NCBI GenBank assembly: GCA_900074885.1
Contig: FJUW01000007.1
Location: 672,704 to 736,703 of the forward strand
DNA: 64,000 nt
Direction: 5' to 3'
DNA from: Rhynchosporium graminicola
Lineage: Eukaryota > Ascomycota > Leotiomycetes > Helotiales > Ploettnerulaceae
In this document: positions 46,976-56,957 of the stretch, one piece after another
Layout: each line of letters starts with the position of its first letter
How positions within the stretch are numbered: the stretch's first letter is position 1
The notes under the pieces: model-generated
What the model saw: only the letters and a program-made list of their open reading frames with translations
What the model was told of the DNA's origin: nothing
The model's database searches: none
Translations under genes and position numbers: made by a program

Positions 46976-48657
46976 TTAGCGCTTCTGATCAGGTAAATAA
47001 GCCTTCTGACCCTCAAGAGTCTCCCCAGGTCCGGTAGCATAAGCCGGAGGAGCTGCCATGCCATAACCAACCAAATCAGGCGTGCTTCGTCCACCGCTCA
47101 TACTAGGGTCATCCGTGAAACGACCTTGAGCAGCTGCGTTCGCTGGTGCTGGAATTACGCCTCCATCACCTCCACCGACAACTAAATCTCCTCCTCCCTT
47201 CATCTTGCCAACTACCATGCCCTTGGCTACAGACTTGACAATGGCTCTCCGTGACACGCCTGTAGCATCGATATAGACGAGACCGACATTCTTGACGCCT
47301 CCACCGATGCTCTTGGAGATTTCACCTGCTTCGGCACCATACTTGTGTGTAACCACGGTCGTGGCGGCAGTGGATGTAGAAGCGAGAAGAGTCCGGCCAG
47401 CCTGATCAATACCGTCTGCGATTGTCGAAAAAGCCATGAGACTCTTGTTCAGAAGTCCAGGCTTGTAGTCACTGACTGGCTGCCCATTTGGACCAATACC
47501 TCTATGCGTATCTTTGCCTTGACGCCTGCCAAGAGACGCACCAATATTTTGTGCATACTTGCTGACTTGTCCTACGGTCTTAGCACTCAAGCCTGCTGCT
47601 CCCTCAGTGAAAGTGTGCACTTTACGAACGCGCGTCTGAGTCGTAGCATCAAAGGTCATAGGTTTCGCATTTGGCTTAGTCTTCTGCGTGAAGCTGTCTG
47701 CCTGGCTTTGAAGGGTCTTGGAAACATAGGTGGAAGTGGTGACAATTAAGCGAGAAGCCATAGCGGCCTTTGACACCAGTGTAGAGTTCTTGTATGCAGG
47801 ATGCATAGCCATCTCGAGATATTCTTGAGATGCAGGTGCAACGCCAATATTCTGGGAACCATCCTGAGGGAGTGATATGATGACAGGATCTTGCGAATGT
47901 CAGTAATCTGCATACATTCTCTTGAGATATGCACATACCTTTGGAGCCAGGCTTCATCTTGCTATCCTCTACTACCTGAAATCCCTCTCCTAGTTCACCC
48001 ACAACACTTCCATTCTCCTCATCGATAAGCACAATCTGACCGCCAGTTTTAGAGCTAGAGCTTCCGGAAACATATGCCTCTCCCGGCTTGAATGCTGAAG
48101 GATTATATGCAGGGATAGGTGGCTCTTTTTCACTCGTACTTCTCGAGGCGTTAGGACGAGCGGACCTTGGTGGTGAGGCTCGTTCTAGAAACGCCGTGCA
48201 TTGTGCGAGGATTGTCTCAAAGGTATCGACATCTTCCTGATTTCCCTTACCCTTCCCAACACCGGGGAATTCTATTCTTGTAAAGGCGCCACTATCTGGT
48301 CCTAGATCCCATCGTGGGATCAGATAGCTGCTTGGTGGTTGATGGTAGATTTGAGTGGTTGCAGGAAGAGGTAGGTCGAGCTCGGGAGGGAGGTGGAGGT
48401 GGAGATAGAAGTCTTCTTCTGGCGCAGCGGATTGAGGATCTGCGGAGGATAACCCGGAGAATGGCGATGATGTAGGAACCATCAACAATGACAGGGTTTG
48501 GCCTCCAGTGGGCGTGAGGCATTCTTCCTTGCCATTCTCGATATGGTATGCATTGATACCATTGATAGCATATAGCAGCTTGGGTTCCTACCAGCAGTTA
48601 GCAAATGATTTGAAACCTTGGGAGGCCTGACAGCATTACATTGTGTCCTGACGCCAT
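46976..48657 (-). CDS. Senescence/spartin-domain protein, 526 aa
   Basis: Three exons: a tiny first exon 48640-48657 (MASGHN), 47939-48587 and 46976-47889, with introns GTAATG...GGTAG and GTATGT...GCAAG. The exons sum to 1581 nt. Joining restores a typical fungal start: MASGHN-EPKLLYAINGINAYHIENG. The N-terminal part (about 1-200) carries a lipid- or membrane-associated MIT/PHL-like segment with GGQTLSLLMVP. The C-terminal domain (about 265-480) is the senescence/dehydration domain shared with spartin, with repeated Ala/Thr/Gly-rich helices (SRLIVTTSTYVSKTLQSQAD; HKYGAEAGEISKSIGGGVKNVGLVYIDATG). The spartin family acts on lipid droplets and endosomes. The fungal role is inferred. The tail is Gly/Pro-rich and disordered. 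Confidence 0.88.
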
Positions 48658-49669
48658 GTTTGCAACAATTCTTGGGTGGCAAAAGTGTTGACAATGATTG
48701 AGAGGTGCGGGGTTGTAGAGAAGAGCGATGTCAGGGACAAGAGAGAATTGAATAGAGTACCACAGTTCAGAAGTGAATTGAGTAAAGTGTGAGTACGATG
48801 AAAAGGAAATCCGACTGTCAAGTTCAAGGTCAGAATCAAGATCAAAAGAAAAAGAAGTGATGCAACATCAGACGAGTCCAAAGCGCATCAGGCGTGTGGG
48901 AGGGACATTTATTGCGGATGGAGGGGTGCTCTTGCCTCGTCCTTCGCAAATGCAACCGCACTGCAGTCCTCCCACTTTCCCAGCTCAGCGGCTATCATCC
49001 CAACCCAATGTCCTCGCACCAATGACGCTGTATGAACAGGTATCATCGAGCGTGTACTCGTAGCTACGCCGTGGCTGTGCAGGAATAACAAGCATGCCAA
49101 GGGCGATAGGAATAGAAGGCGAATCAGAAGACGCGCGCTTGGTGACGAGGTGAAGTCTGGGGGTTCGTCGAAGCGACATGTTGTGTTTGTGATCGTCTCT
49201 ACAACCTTAATTAAGCGTACAGCGTCAATCGTGATCAGCTTGTAAGCAACACACGCGATGCATGCATATTCAAATGCTCACATGTGCTGTGCTGTCTGGG
49301 TGACTTGCTTGAGATAGCGGGACAAGCAGGTTAAAATGTTCGCGAAAGAAGCATTAACAGAAGACTTCACGAGCTGGTAGAAGGAAAACACCAAGTCGCT
49401 TAGATTGGTGTTACTTGAGGTACCTTGGTAGATTGAAACTACTCTAAAAACATATAAAGTTGCTCCTCAGATTTTCTATACGTACTGACAGGATAGGTAC
49501 ACGAAGTCATTCCTCAATGTTGCTTTTATAATATGAGTAACATACTGTACATTGCCAATACTAGATATCATCGTCTCCAATCCCAAACGCCATACTTCCA
49601 ATGCTGACCACCCCACTCCCATAATTGATACATAATATGCCTCCAACCCACCGCTCGCTCAAGCATTCA
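48658..49669. other. Intergenic with one short coding-like frame
   Basis: Promoter side of the senescence-domain gene and 3' flank of the AN1 gene. A 64-codon minus-strand frame at 48985-49179 starts at an ATG and has coding-like composition (S-L-R-R-T-P-R-L-H-L, P-S-I-P-I-A-L-G-M-L-V-I-P). No family is recognised, so it is not called as a gene. Confidence 0.45.
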
Positions 49670-50611
49670 TCACATTTGAATCAAATCCGGCACCGCAGGT
49701 CCAACACCCCTCAGCAAAACAATCTTATTCCCACTAACCAGCGCCTCGCCAACCTTCTCGTTAAACTCCAGTAACCTCCCACCCTCCACATGAAAGATCC
49801 TTAATTTGTCCTTCTCTTCCATGCCCTGATTATTCACATTCTCCACCTGCAGACTCTTAGCCGCAGCATCCAGCACCCGTCCCATCACCCAATCCTTGCT
49901 ATAAAAAAAAGCACCACTCGGGAACTTGCTCGAAGTAGTCGCCGCCTCGGCCTCCACAGATAGATACACCCTCTTCTCAGCGGCCAGCTTCTCATCCCCC
50001 TTCGCTGTCTTCTTCAAATTATTGACCGCCACCATCCTCGCCGCCGCAGACGTCGGTTTAGGTTTCGGAAGCACCCTCGTAGCATTCGTACTAGCCTTCG
50101 CCTTCTGCGCTAATCCCCAAGCTCTTAATCTCCCCAATGCATTCTTCGCCGTATCAGCCTGCGCATCGAAATGCCCTACTCTCGCACCTATCGGAACGAG
50201 ATTCTTGCAATCATGATCTTCTTTCAACCGATGCTTAAGACAGTAATCGCGATTACAAGTCCCGCAATGCACGCTCGTGCTCAAACTCGTGCCGATCGTA
50301 ATTTTGCAAGTCGGTGAAGCGCAAGGTTTCTCAATATCCTTTATCATAGATTTACCGGCACCAAGAGAGGGCGTGGAGAGATTCGCTCTTCGTCGCCTGG
50401 CGGCCCATTCACCGGCTTTGGGACAGACATGCGAACTTTCGGAGCGGTGGTCGAGACAGAATGTGCCGCGGCACGATTCGCAGCGAAAAGGCAGGAAGTC
50501 GAGCTGGTTGCAGTAGGTGTATTGGCAGTGCGAGCCGATTAATGTTGGGTCTTTCTCATCCATAGTTGTGAAGCTTGCTTCTTCGGATTCGAACCGTGAT
50601 GAGGAGGCCAT
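49670..50611 (-). CDS. AN1-type zinc-finger protein (Cuz1/ZFAND1-like), 313 aa
   Basis: Single exon, ATG at 50609-50611. Two AN1 zinc fingers lie at about residues 28-68 (H-C-Q-Y-T-Y-C ... FRCESCRGTFCLDHR ... HVC) and about 95-137 (C-A-S-P-T-C ... HCGTCNRDYCLKHR ... HDC). Each has the Cys/His spacing of the family. A basic linker and a C-terminal ubiquitin-like region (about 215-300) follow, including SKDWVMGRVLDAAA and KLRIFHVEGGRLLEFNEKVG. Two AN1 fingers plus a UBL match yeast Cuz1 and human ZFAND1, which bind Cdc48/p97 and the proteasome and help clear arsenite-induced protein damage and stress granules. Function is inferred from that architecture. Confidence 0.9.
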   Translation of the reverse strand: MASSSRFESEEASFTTMDEKDPTLIGSHCQYTYCNQLDFLPFRCESCRGTFCLDHRSESSHVCPKAGEWAARRRRANLSTPSLGAGKSMIKDIEKPCASPTCKITIGTSLSTSVHCGTCNRDYCLKHRLKEDHDCKNLVPIGARVGHFDAQADTAKNALGRLRAWGLAQKAKASTNATRVLPKPKPTSAAARMVAVNNLKKTAKGDEKLAAEKRVYLSVEAEAATTSSKFPSGAFFYSKDWVMGRVLDAAAKSLQVENVNNQGMEEKDKLRIFHVEGGRLLEFNEKVGEALVSGNKIVLLRGVGPAVPDLIQM

Positions 50612-51182
50612 GATTGCAGGCGGAGAAGTATGGGCTTATGTATGAGGTGGTTGTGTAGGTAGAGGATGAGTCGTACTGATGGCGAGGCTGAGAGTGATGT
50701 TGAACGCTGACAGATCGCCGTTCGAGGCTTCGAGAAGCTGTCAGCCTCGGCCTGGTCGGTAATCTTGGTACGCTAGAGAGGGCTGAGGGGTCCAATTACC
50801 GAGTCCAGGTCCTCTCCTATCTCGTTATTTGCGGTACTTATTACTTTTCGAACTGATTACTATTTTATGTGACATTCCGGCCTTTAGAAAGATTTCCTGT
50901 AACTTGATTGCCACCTCAAAATCAAGTTTGGGACCTGAAGCTGCCACTATAAACAGAACCTGCAGGACTACCTATGATTTAGCCATTATTGATATCTGGG
51001 TAAAATATATGAAAGAGTTACACACAGACGTCAGAGAATAGAAGTGTAAAGGTGGTATCGTGTGAAGAATCTCGTTCAGTCTACTGCTATCCATGGAATC
51101 GTTACAAACCCGTTACTCCTCCACCGCGCTATTGCCAGAATTAATAATGCAAGTTGTTGTCCCAAGATCCTTTGAGAAGCAT
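50612..51182. other. Intergenic between the AN1 gene and the arginase 3' end
   Basis: Promoter side of the AN1 gene. No gene seen. Confidence 0.5.
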
Positions 51183-52265
51183 CTAAAGTAGAGACTCTCC
51201 CAATGCACATCTGACCAAAGAACAACCAGATCTAACAGTCATATGGGCTCCGATGTCATCGACTCCTGGCTCCAACGTAGGATTTACCTCGACTAGGTCC
51301 ATTGCAATGAGGTTGCCAGTTTCGTGAACGCACTCGGCAATGAAATCGCCCTCTCTCAAAGTGAGTCCACCTCGAACGGGAGTGCCAGTGCTAGGAGCCC
51401 ACATTGGATCTAATGCATCGACGTCAAAAGATAAGTGGATAGGTGTGTCCGTTCCAATGTGTCCCAATGCCATCTCCATAACCCTTCCGATACCGTGTCT
51501 GCAATTTATCAGTGTTATTTCTCCGTCGGTATCCGAGCAACGAACCTATCAATATCATGCATGCTGAAAGCTTTGACTCCATTCTCTCTCAGAATGAGCT
51601 TCTCGCCACGATCGACATCGCGAAGACCAATATACACCAGCTTCTTCAAGCTAATCAGATTCTCCTTCTTCAACCATCCAAATACATCTTCCCGTTCATC
51701 CTTGGCCAAGCCAGTCAAGAAAGCAACAGGCATGCCGTGTACATTTCCACTGTCGCTCGTCTCTGGAGTATTGATGTCTGTATGCGCATCGACCCAAATA
51801 ACAGCCATCTCGCGATCCAACCGCTCACGAATTGCTCTCGCAGTACCGGCAATCGTACCAATCGCAATACTATGATCACCACCGAGTGTCAAGACCATTC
51901 GTCCCTCTTTCGCATGCGTGTAGACTTGTTCTGCAAGCTTGCGCGTCACCGCAGATACTGCGAGTGGATTCTTCATTCCGCGGTAGTCTGGATCGGAGGC
52001 AGGAAGGAGATCTTTGTAGGAATGAACAGTGTTGTCGTGGAACAGCTTGTAACCCAATTCATCTTTGAGCTGGGTAAGAAGGCCGCTTTCGATCAAAGCT
52101 GATGGCGCAGCATCGACTCCGGGTTTGCACTTTGATCCGTTAGATGTAATGCTCTTGAGGTGCCGTGTCTTTGCTTACCTGGCCACCGGAGAAACCGACG
52201 GCTACCACGCCCAGCTCGTCTCCGTTCGTGAGAAACTTTGGCTGGATCATTGAAGTGGTTGTCAT
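51183..52265 (-). CDS. CAR1: Arginase, 328 aa
   Basis: Three exons: 52179-52265, 51546-52129 and 51183-51498, with introns GTAAGC...AAAG and GTTCGT...GCAG. The sum is 987 nt, giving 328 aa, the usual arginase length. All manganese-site signatures are present: TLGGDHSIAIG, VWVDAHTDINTPE and SFDVDALDP, plus the substrate-loop segment SGNVHGMPVAFLTGL. The N-terminus restored by splicing reads VAVGFSGGQ-CKPGVDAAPSALIE, as expected. It hydrolyses L-arginine to ornithine and urea, feeding ornithine, proline and glutamate pathways; in fungi it is usually induced by arginine. Codons and motifs look intact. It lies near SSADH, also an enzyme of nitrogen-compound catabolism. Confidence 0.96.
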
Positions 52266-53977
52266 TGTGGAAGTATGATCTGGCAGGAGCCAAAGCTATA
52301 TGCAAAGCAGTGGGTGGTTTCGAGCTCAAGGAAGGAGTGATTGACAATGGAATGATTGCAACAGCGGGGCAGTTGTGGTGGGGTGAATCAAAGCGCTTTT
52401 GCTTTTGATGGACGTGAATGGTACAATGAAACAGAAGGAAAGAAGTACCTACGGTATAGTTCACTTCGTATGGCCGCAGGTGCAGCTTATATGCGCCAAA
52501 GTGCGGAACCACGACTGGCGGCGGACTTCGGTGGGCTCTTACCTAACGACCGTGAAGCTGAAATGTTGTTCTTTCCCCTAAGTACAGGATTTGACGAGGA
52601 AGGCATCCCAGCGACGTCCAAACCGCGTAATATACACACTTAGGGGACGACTGCTGGAACCACCTGCACTTAGAGGCTTAGGGCGACTGATAAGAACCTC
52701 CACAATCAGGAGCGGATTTGTAAAAGATTCAACCACGACATCGACACGAGTCACCGACGATGTATCTCGTGCCTCTTCGTACAAGTAGGTAGGTAGTCAG
52801 CCATCACAACGACATGGCTTTCGCATTTCAAAGCCTTCGTAATTGGCTTCCCAATCATGGCTGGTGACCGGGCCAGGAAGTAATCATGGTTGAGAAAACG
52901 ATCGAATCGACCAGTATCTATGTTTTCGCGTTCTGAATCAACATTTGTGTCAGGAACCAAGAATTATCGGCAGCATTTGAAAGCATGCCTGTTGGTGGCG
53001 ACCTTTCGTCGGATTGCACTCCAGCTGTTTGTTATATAACAAGAAGTGAAGTGGCACGTGGTGGTGGGACATTTGGAGTTTACAGTAGGTGGTGCCCAAG
53101 ATGTGTGATGTGCCTTTCAGTACGTGGTCCATGCACTGTTTTTCATTTTGACAACTCGTCAAAAGACAAATAAATGCATGAATGGGGGGAGCATCATCAG
53201 ATTCTGAGCCACAAATCCCATCAACACGATGTGCAACAAAATTATGGAATGCTTCAAAGCGGCCGCTAGCAGATCTTGGCAGATCTTGGCGAGCTCTCGA
53301 GATGCTGCTTCTGCTTCTGCTTCTGCTCTCTCACCGCCTCTTACTTCACGGAGACTACCTAGGTAGGTACTACTCACCTCCCACGATTGTTGGTATTATA
53401 CTTGCTCCAGTCGTATCCAGATGCCACATCGTCAGAACTCGTTTCAGACATTTGCTATTGTAGCCGCTACTAACCCGTACTCAGATTTCTAAAAATCATC
53501 GTGTGAGCGTACTTTCAGGCTCGTGTCGGTCACTGGATTTGCCAGGTGCGACCAAAACATATATATATAATTAAAGCCCCTCCCACGTTCGAGCAGCCTC
53601 CAAGGTCTCCAACATCTCTTCGGGAAGTTGAAATCAATTCGTAGCAGTCCTTCCTTGTTTGTCACGAACTTTACCGTGGATATATACTCAGTTTTTCCAT
53701 CATCACACCACACCGGTTCACCCGTTCTACTGGTGTCTCGTCTGTTCGGCAGCCCCCAATTCTAGATAATGTTCCTCTTTCTTACATCCTATCGGTCATT
53801 CAGCATTGGTCAAAACTTCAGAGTGTCTCGCTAGAATAACTCGAAATACTCGCTACGGAGCTCGTAATTCTTCTATACAGACATAAGTCATCTTTCCGCT
53901 CCATCTAATTATTTCAATCTCCCTTTATACCTCGTATCAACACAGACCGGGAGGAAGACCGCGTCTTGGCTAGACAT
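52266..53977. other. Arginase promoter region and further gene-poor DNA
   Basis: The first few hundred bases above 52265 are the arginase promoter. No gene supported. A TA run lies at about 53560-53570, and a doubled GCAGATCTTGG near 53269-53290. Confidence 0.5.
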
Positions 53978-53979
53978 CA

Positions 53980-54707
53980 TGGATTTTCTGCGATGCGAGC
54001 TATTCCTGAGCAGTTTAGAGTTCTCTGGCTTGCTATCAAATGGTGGAAAGGAAATCTGGAATGTCTACGAATCATCATTTTTCCAAGTAGAGGATTCAAG
54101 CGTACGTCTGCCCGGGCGGAGAGAATCCTAATTTACGAGACTAAGTCCGGTCCTGACGGAGGGTACTAAATTCGCAGTTGAGCGTTCGTGATGCGGATGT
54201 GCCGCTCATATTCGAGGACGAGACTTGGTATTTTGCACATCAACTTCCGCAATTTTTACTTCTATAACGACGTTCTGCTGCAGGGAGCTTCATTGAACGA
54301 CGAGAAGTTGCAGAGGACAGGGAATCTCCATCGACCTGCCAGTTTAATCTTTGACGAAATCCTTCTTGGGGACAAAGTGTCATCCCAGCTTACGTAAGCT
54401 TGTGAGCTCATAACTTTGATTCGCTCCGTTGCCGAGAATCAACATAACGCTTTTCATTTCGACCAATTACGACATGCTCGAACACTTGAATAATTTAGCA
54501 GAGCATACACAACATTGTAGCCTCATGAATTTGCGTCGCATCCAATCATATCTTTCTATGTCGCTGATTGCTAGATGGGAAATCCCATCCATCCTCGATA
54601 TTCTCGCTTTCGGTTATCTGATCGCTAGGTATTTTACTAGCACCGAAAAAAAAAGTAGCAATAGCCTATTACTTCGAGAGCATGAGCCCACTGGATCTAG
54701 GAGCTAG
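53980..54707 (+). pseudogene. Possible broken three-exon gene, family unknown
   Basis: An ATG at 53980 opens an exon (MDFLRCELFLSSLEFSG) to a GTACGT donor at about 54103. A GCAG acceptor at about 54175-54178 continues in phase with SVRDADVPLIFEDETWYFAHQ and then hits TAA. In the next frame the coding character resumes (DVLLQGASLNDEKLQRTGN, SLIFDEILLGDKVSSQLT) to a GTAAGC donor at about 54394. A GAG acceptor at about 54436 then joins in phase to NITLFISTNYDMLEHLNNLA and ends at TAG 54705-54707. One frameshift near 54240-54260 would connect all three. It is either a pseudogene, a sequencing indel or a different splice form. I do not recognise the protein. Confidence 0.35.
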
Positions 54708-55806
54708 GGATAAGAGCCGCACAAGTGAATTATAGGATGCAGACTGCCATCCTTAGCGCCATTTCAATCATTCTAGAACAGTTTTTCACATCACATGCGT
54801 GTCGCAGTGAGCTTACTACATACCACCGAGGACACTTCAAGCCATTTTCAGTCATGATTCATAGCTGATATCATAGTTGATCCACGTGATGGAAAATTTC
54901 TACCTTACAGGCAAGCGCAGGTGTAAAATAACCGACAGGTGACGGTCTCTGGACGGTTCGGTATATGAATAGAGGTATCAATAGGGAACTACCAGGGGAC
55001 GGGTCTCTGACGGTTCTTTCCAGGAAAAACTATTCAAATCCGGAAATCTTACTCTAAGGGAATAATTCAAGAGCTAAGAACGCTACTGAATAGCAGATGT
55101 GGGGCAAGTATTGAATTACTCTCCTTCTACAGTACTAGGTAGTACAAGGAACGATACTTACCTATAGTATACTTTACTAAATCGACCGAATGTTAACTTC
55201 TGTTGAGTACTACGTCGAAGTTGATAAGCTAGCGTCGATACCGAACTTGAGGCACAACTGAGTGTTTTTGCCCTAAGTATTCGATCAGGAAGGCACGAGT
55301 TCAAGTATCGTCAGAGACCTGTCCCCTAGTCATTCCCTATTTAGAGGACTGTTCAACGCAGAAAACTTCTAGTGACGTCACTTGATATTTATTCTGCTAT
55401 TCAGAACCATTCCGAACCATTCAGAACTATTCATTTACCCCTGCCCTTGTCTCCAAGGTACATACTTCTACGTCTTAGCTCGGCTTTCGTATTTTAAACA
55501 TAGTTCATTAAGCTTACTAGCTGCAGCCATATTCCACAAAAAGCATGGTCATTCTCACAGTTTGGTACCGAATATATGGCTCGAACTAAGGACTTACCAT
55601 CCCACATAGCCAATCCAAAAATTTCTATAAATTTTTTAATTTAATATTTTCTTTGTAAGAATTTGCTCTTCCCTCTTCTCTTCTCCTATCCTTCTATATC
55701 ACTTCATTCACTTCATTACTCTGGACTCACATCTTTTCTTTTCTCTCCCCCTATCCTACAGTTCCTATTTAGTAACCTCAACTACAGCTTGCTATACGAA
55801 ACAATC
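54708..55806. other. Intergenic with a MITE-like element; promoter of the secreted protein gene
   Basis: Contains the inverted-repeat element at 54980-55342. The stretch from about 55630 to 55806 is AT- then CT-rich, as in a fungal promoter and leader. Confidence 0.5.
54980..55342. mobile_element. MITE-like element with about 32-bp terminal inverted repeats
   Basis: The left end at 54981-55012 reads ATAGGGAACTACCAGGGGAC then GGGTCTCTGACG. The right end at 55309-55341, reverse-complemented, reads ATAGGGAATGACTAGGGGAC then AGGTCTCTGACG. This gives about 4 mismatches in 32 positions. The interior (about 300 bp) has no coding frame. Just outside the left end, 54935-54957 carries a further partial copy of the inner repeat (GGTCTCTGGACGGTTC), suggesting nested or repeated insertion. 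No target-site duplication could be assigned with confidence. Confidence 0.6.
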
Positions 55807-56802
55807 ATGCTTTCCAAGATCCTCATTCTAGCATTCATGGCCGCTGTCATCGTTTCAGCACTTCCTGGCAACGAAACCATGGCGATTGAGCAAGGCACCG
55901 TCCCATACTGTTCCGACCTACTCTTCGTCGATGATGGTTCCTTCCACGAAGTAAATTGCACCATCAAAGCAGAGAACGCGAACTTTCAGTTCTCATTTCC
56001 GGAATTTGACAATACCGACGACGACGTCGCCAGCAGCGATATCTCTGGCAACATCGATGATATTGACACCAACAACAGCAATATCGACAACGGCACCCTC
56101 ATCGACAACACAACATCTACAGCCTCTCTCATCCGCCGCAGCAAAAAGAAGAACAAGAACCCCCCAGCACCTATGCCCGTCGTCCCAGTCGACGAGCGCG
56201 TCCTCTGGCAAGAAGCTGGCGACACCAACACGACCTTCAAGCAATGCATCAACAACGGACCCGTGCCCTCAATCGCCGACATCAAAACGCTCTGCTCCCG
56301 CGTCGACACCAACTACGTGATCCGCCGCGCCGGACAAACCCTCCCTCCTCCAAAAGGCAAGAACAAGAACCCCAACAACGAAGCCCTGGCCGGGCCCTGC
56401 GTCTGCAAAGTCTGGTCCTACAAATCAGCCGTCTTCTCCGTCTGTAACTGCGATACCTGCGAAGCGCTGATCATTTCTTCCGGGTTGAGAGATAAATGTC
56501 GCGAGATCAGCCAGTATTGTACGACGCAGGGTTTCTCGAGCGGCTTCATCAAGATGCCGGAGACGGGCGCGATGTATGAGCAGCACATGGCTGAGAAGGG
56601 CGACAAGCCTGATGCGAAGCTTAGGTTGGGAGAGTTGAGTCAGGGGATGGAGAGGACGTGTCGGTCTGGGGATGCGCAGAAGTTGGGACAGGATACTACG
56701 GGGACTTTTATTCAGTGTGGTAAGTACAAGAATTTGCATCATGCAAGGAAGTGTTGGAGGGTTACGGATCCGGAGAATTTTTGGTATATCAAGGATAAAT
56801 AA
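55807..56802 (+). CDS. Secreted cysteine-containing protein, 331 aa
   Basis: Single exon. I start at ATG 55807 because it opens directly into a signal peptide (M-L-S-K-I-L-I-L-A-F-M-A-A-V-I-V-S-A, cleavage about residue 18); the open frame upstream lacks an ATG and is leader. The mature part has an acidic Asn/Asp/Thr-rich region (about 60-110), a basic dibasic-rich stretch (R-R-S-K-K-K-N-K-N) resembling a Kex2-type site near 115-123, and a C-terminal Cys-rich domain (about 195-331) with C-V-C-K, V-C-N-C-D-T-C, Y-C-T-T and K-C-W-R. About 14 cysteines and several N-glycosylation sequons are present. No enzymatic motif is recognised. It may be a secreted or effector-like protein. It converges on the carboxylesterase gene with only 155 bp between stop codons. 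Confidence 0.8.
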   Translation: MLSKILILAFMAAVIVSALPGNETMAIEQGTVPYCSDLLFVDDGSFHEVNCTIKAENANFQFSFPEFDNTDDDVASSDISGNIDDIDTNNSNIDNGTLIDNTTSTASLIRRSKKKNKNPPAPMPVVPVDERVLWQEAGDTNTTFKQCINNGPVPSIADIKTLCSRVDTNYVIRRAGQTLPPPKGKNKNPNNEALAGPCVCKVWSYKSAVFSVCNCDTCEALIISSGLRDKCREISQYCTTQGFSSGFIKMPETGAMYEQHMAEKGDKPDAKLRLGELSQGMERTCRSGDAQKLGQDTTGTFIQCGKYKNLHHARKCWRVTDPENFWYIKDK

Positions 56803-56957
56803 GGGGATAGTCCATTTGTGGGTCCACGATCATCTGATTCAGGGTCTGTTGCACAGAATTTGGACATCTGGTTTAGCACCACGTATACTTGGAGTTTCGG
56901 AGTTACTAGCAACTGCCTTTATAGAATGCATTTCTTTTGCAATATCCTTCATCATGT

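Noticed and set aside
55663..55806. Upstream extension of the secreted protein frame
   Set aside because: It has no ATG before 55807, and the ATG at 55807 begins an ideal signal peptide.
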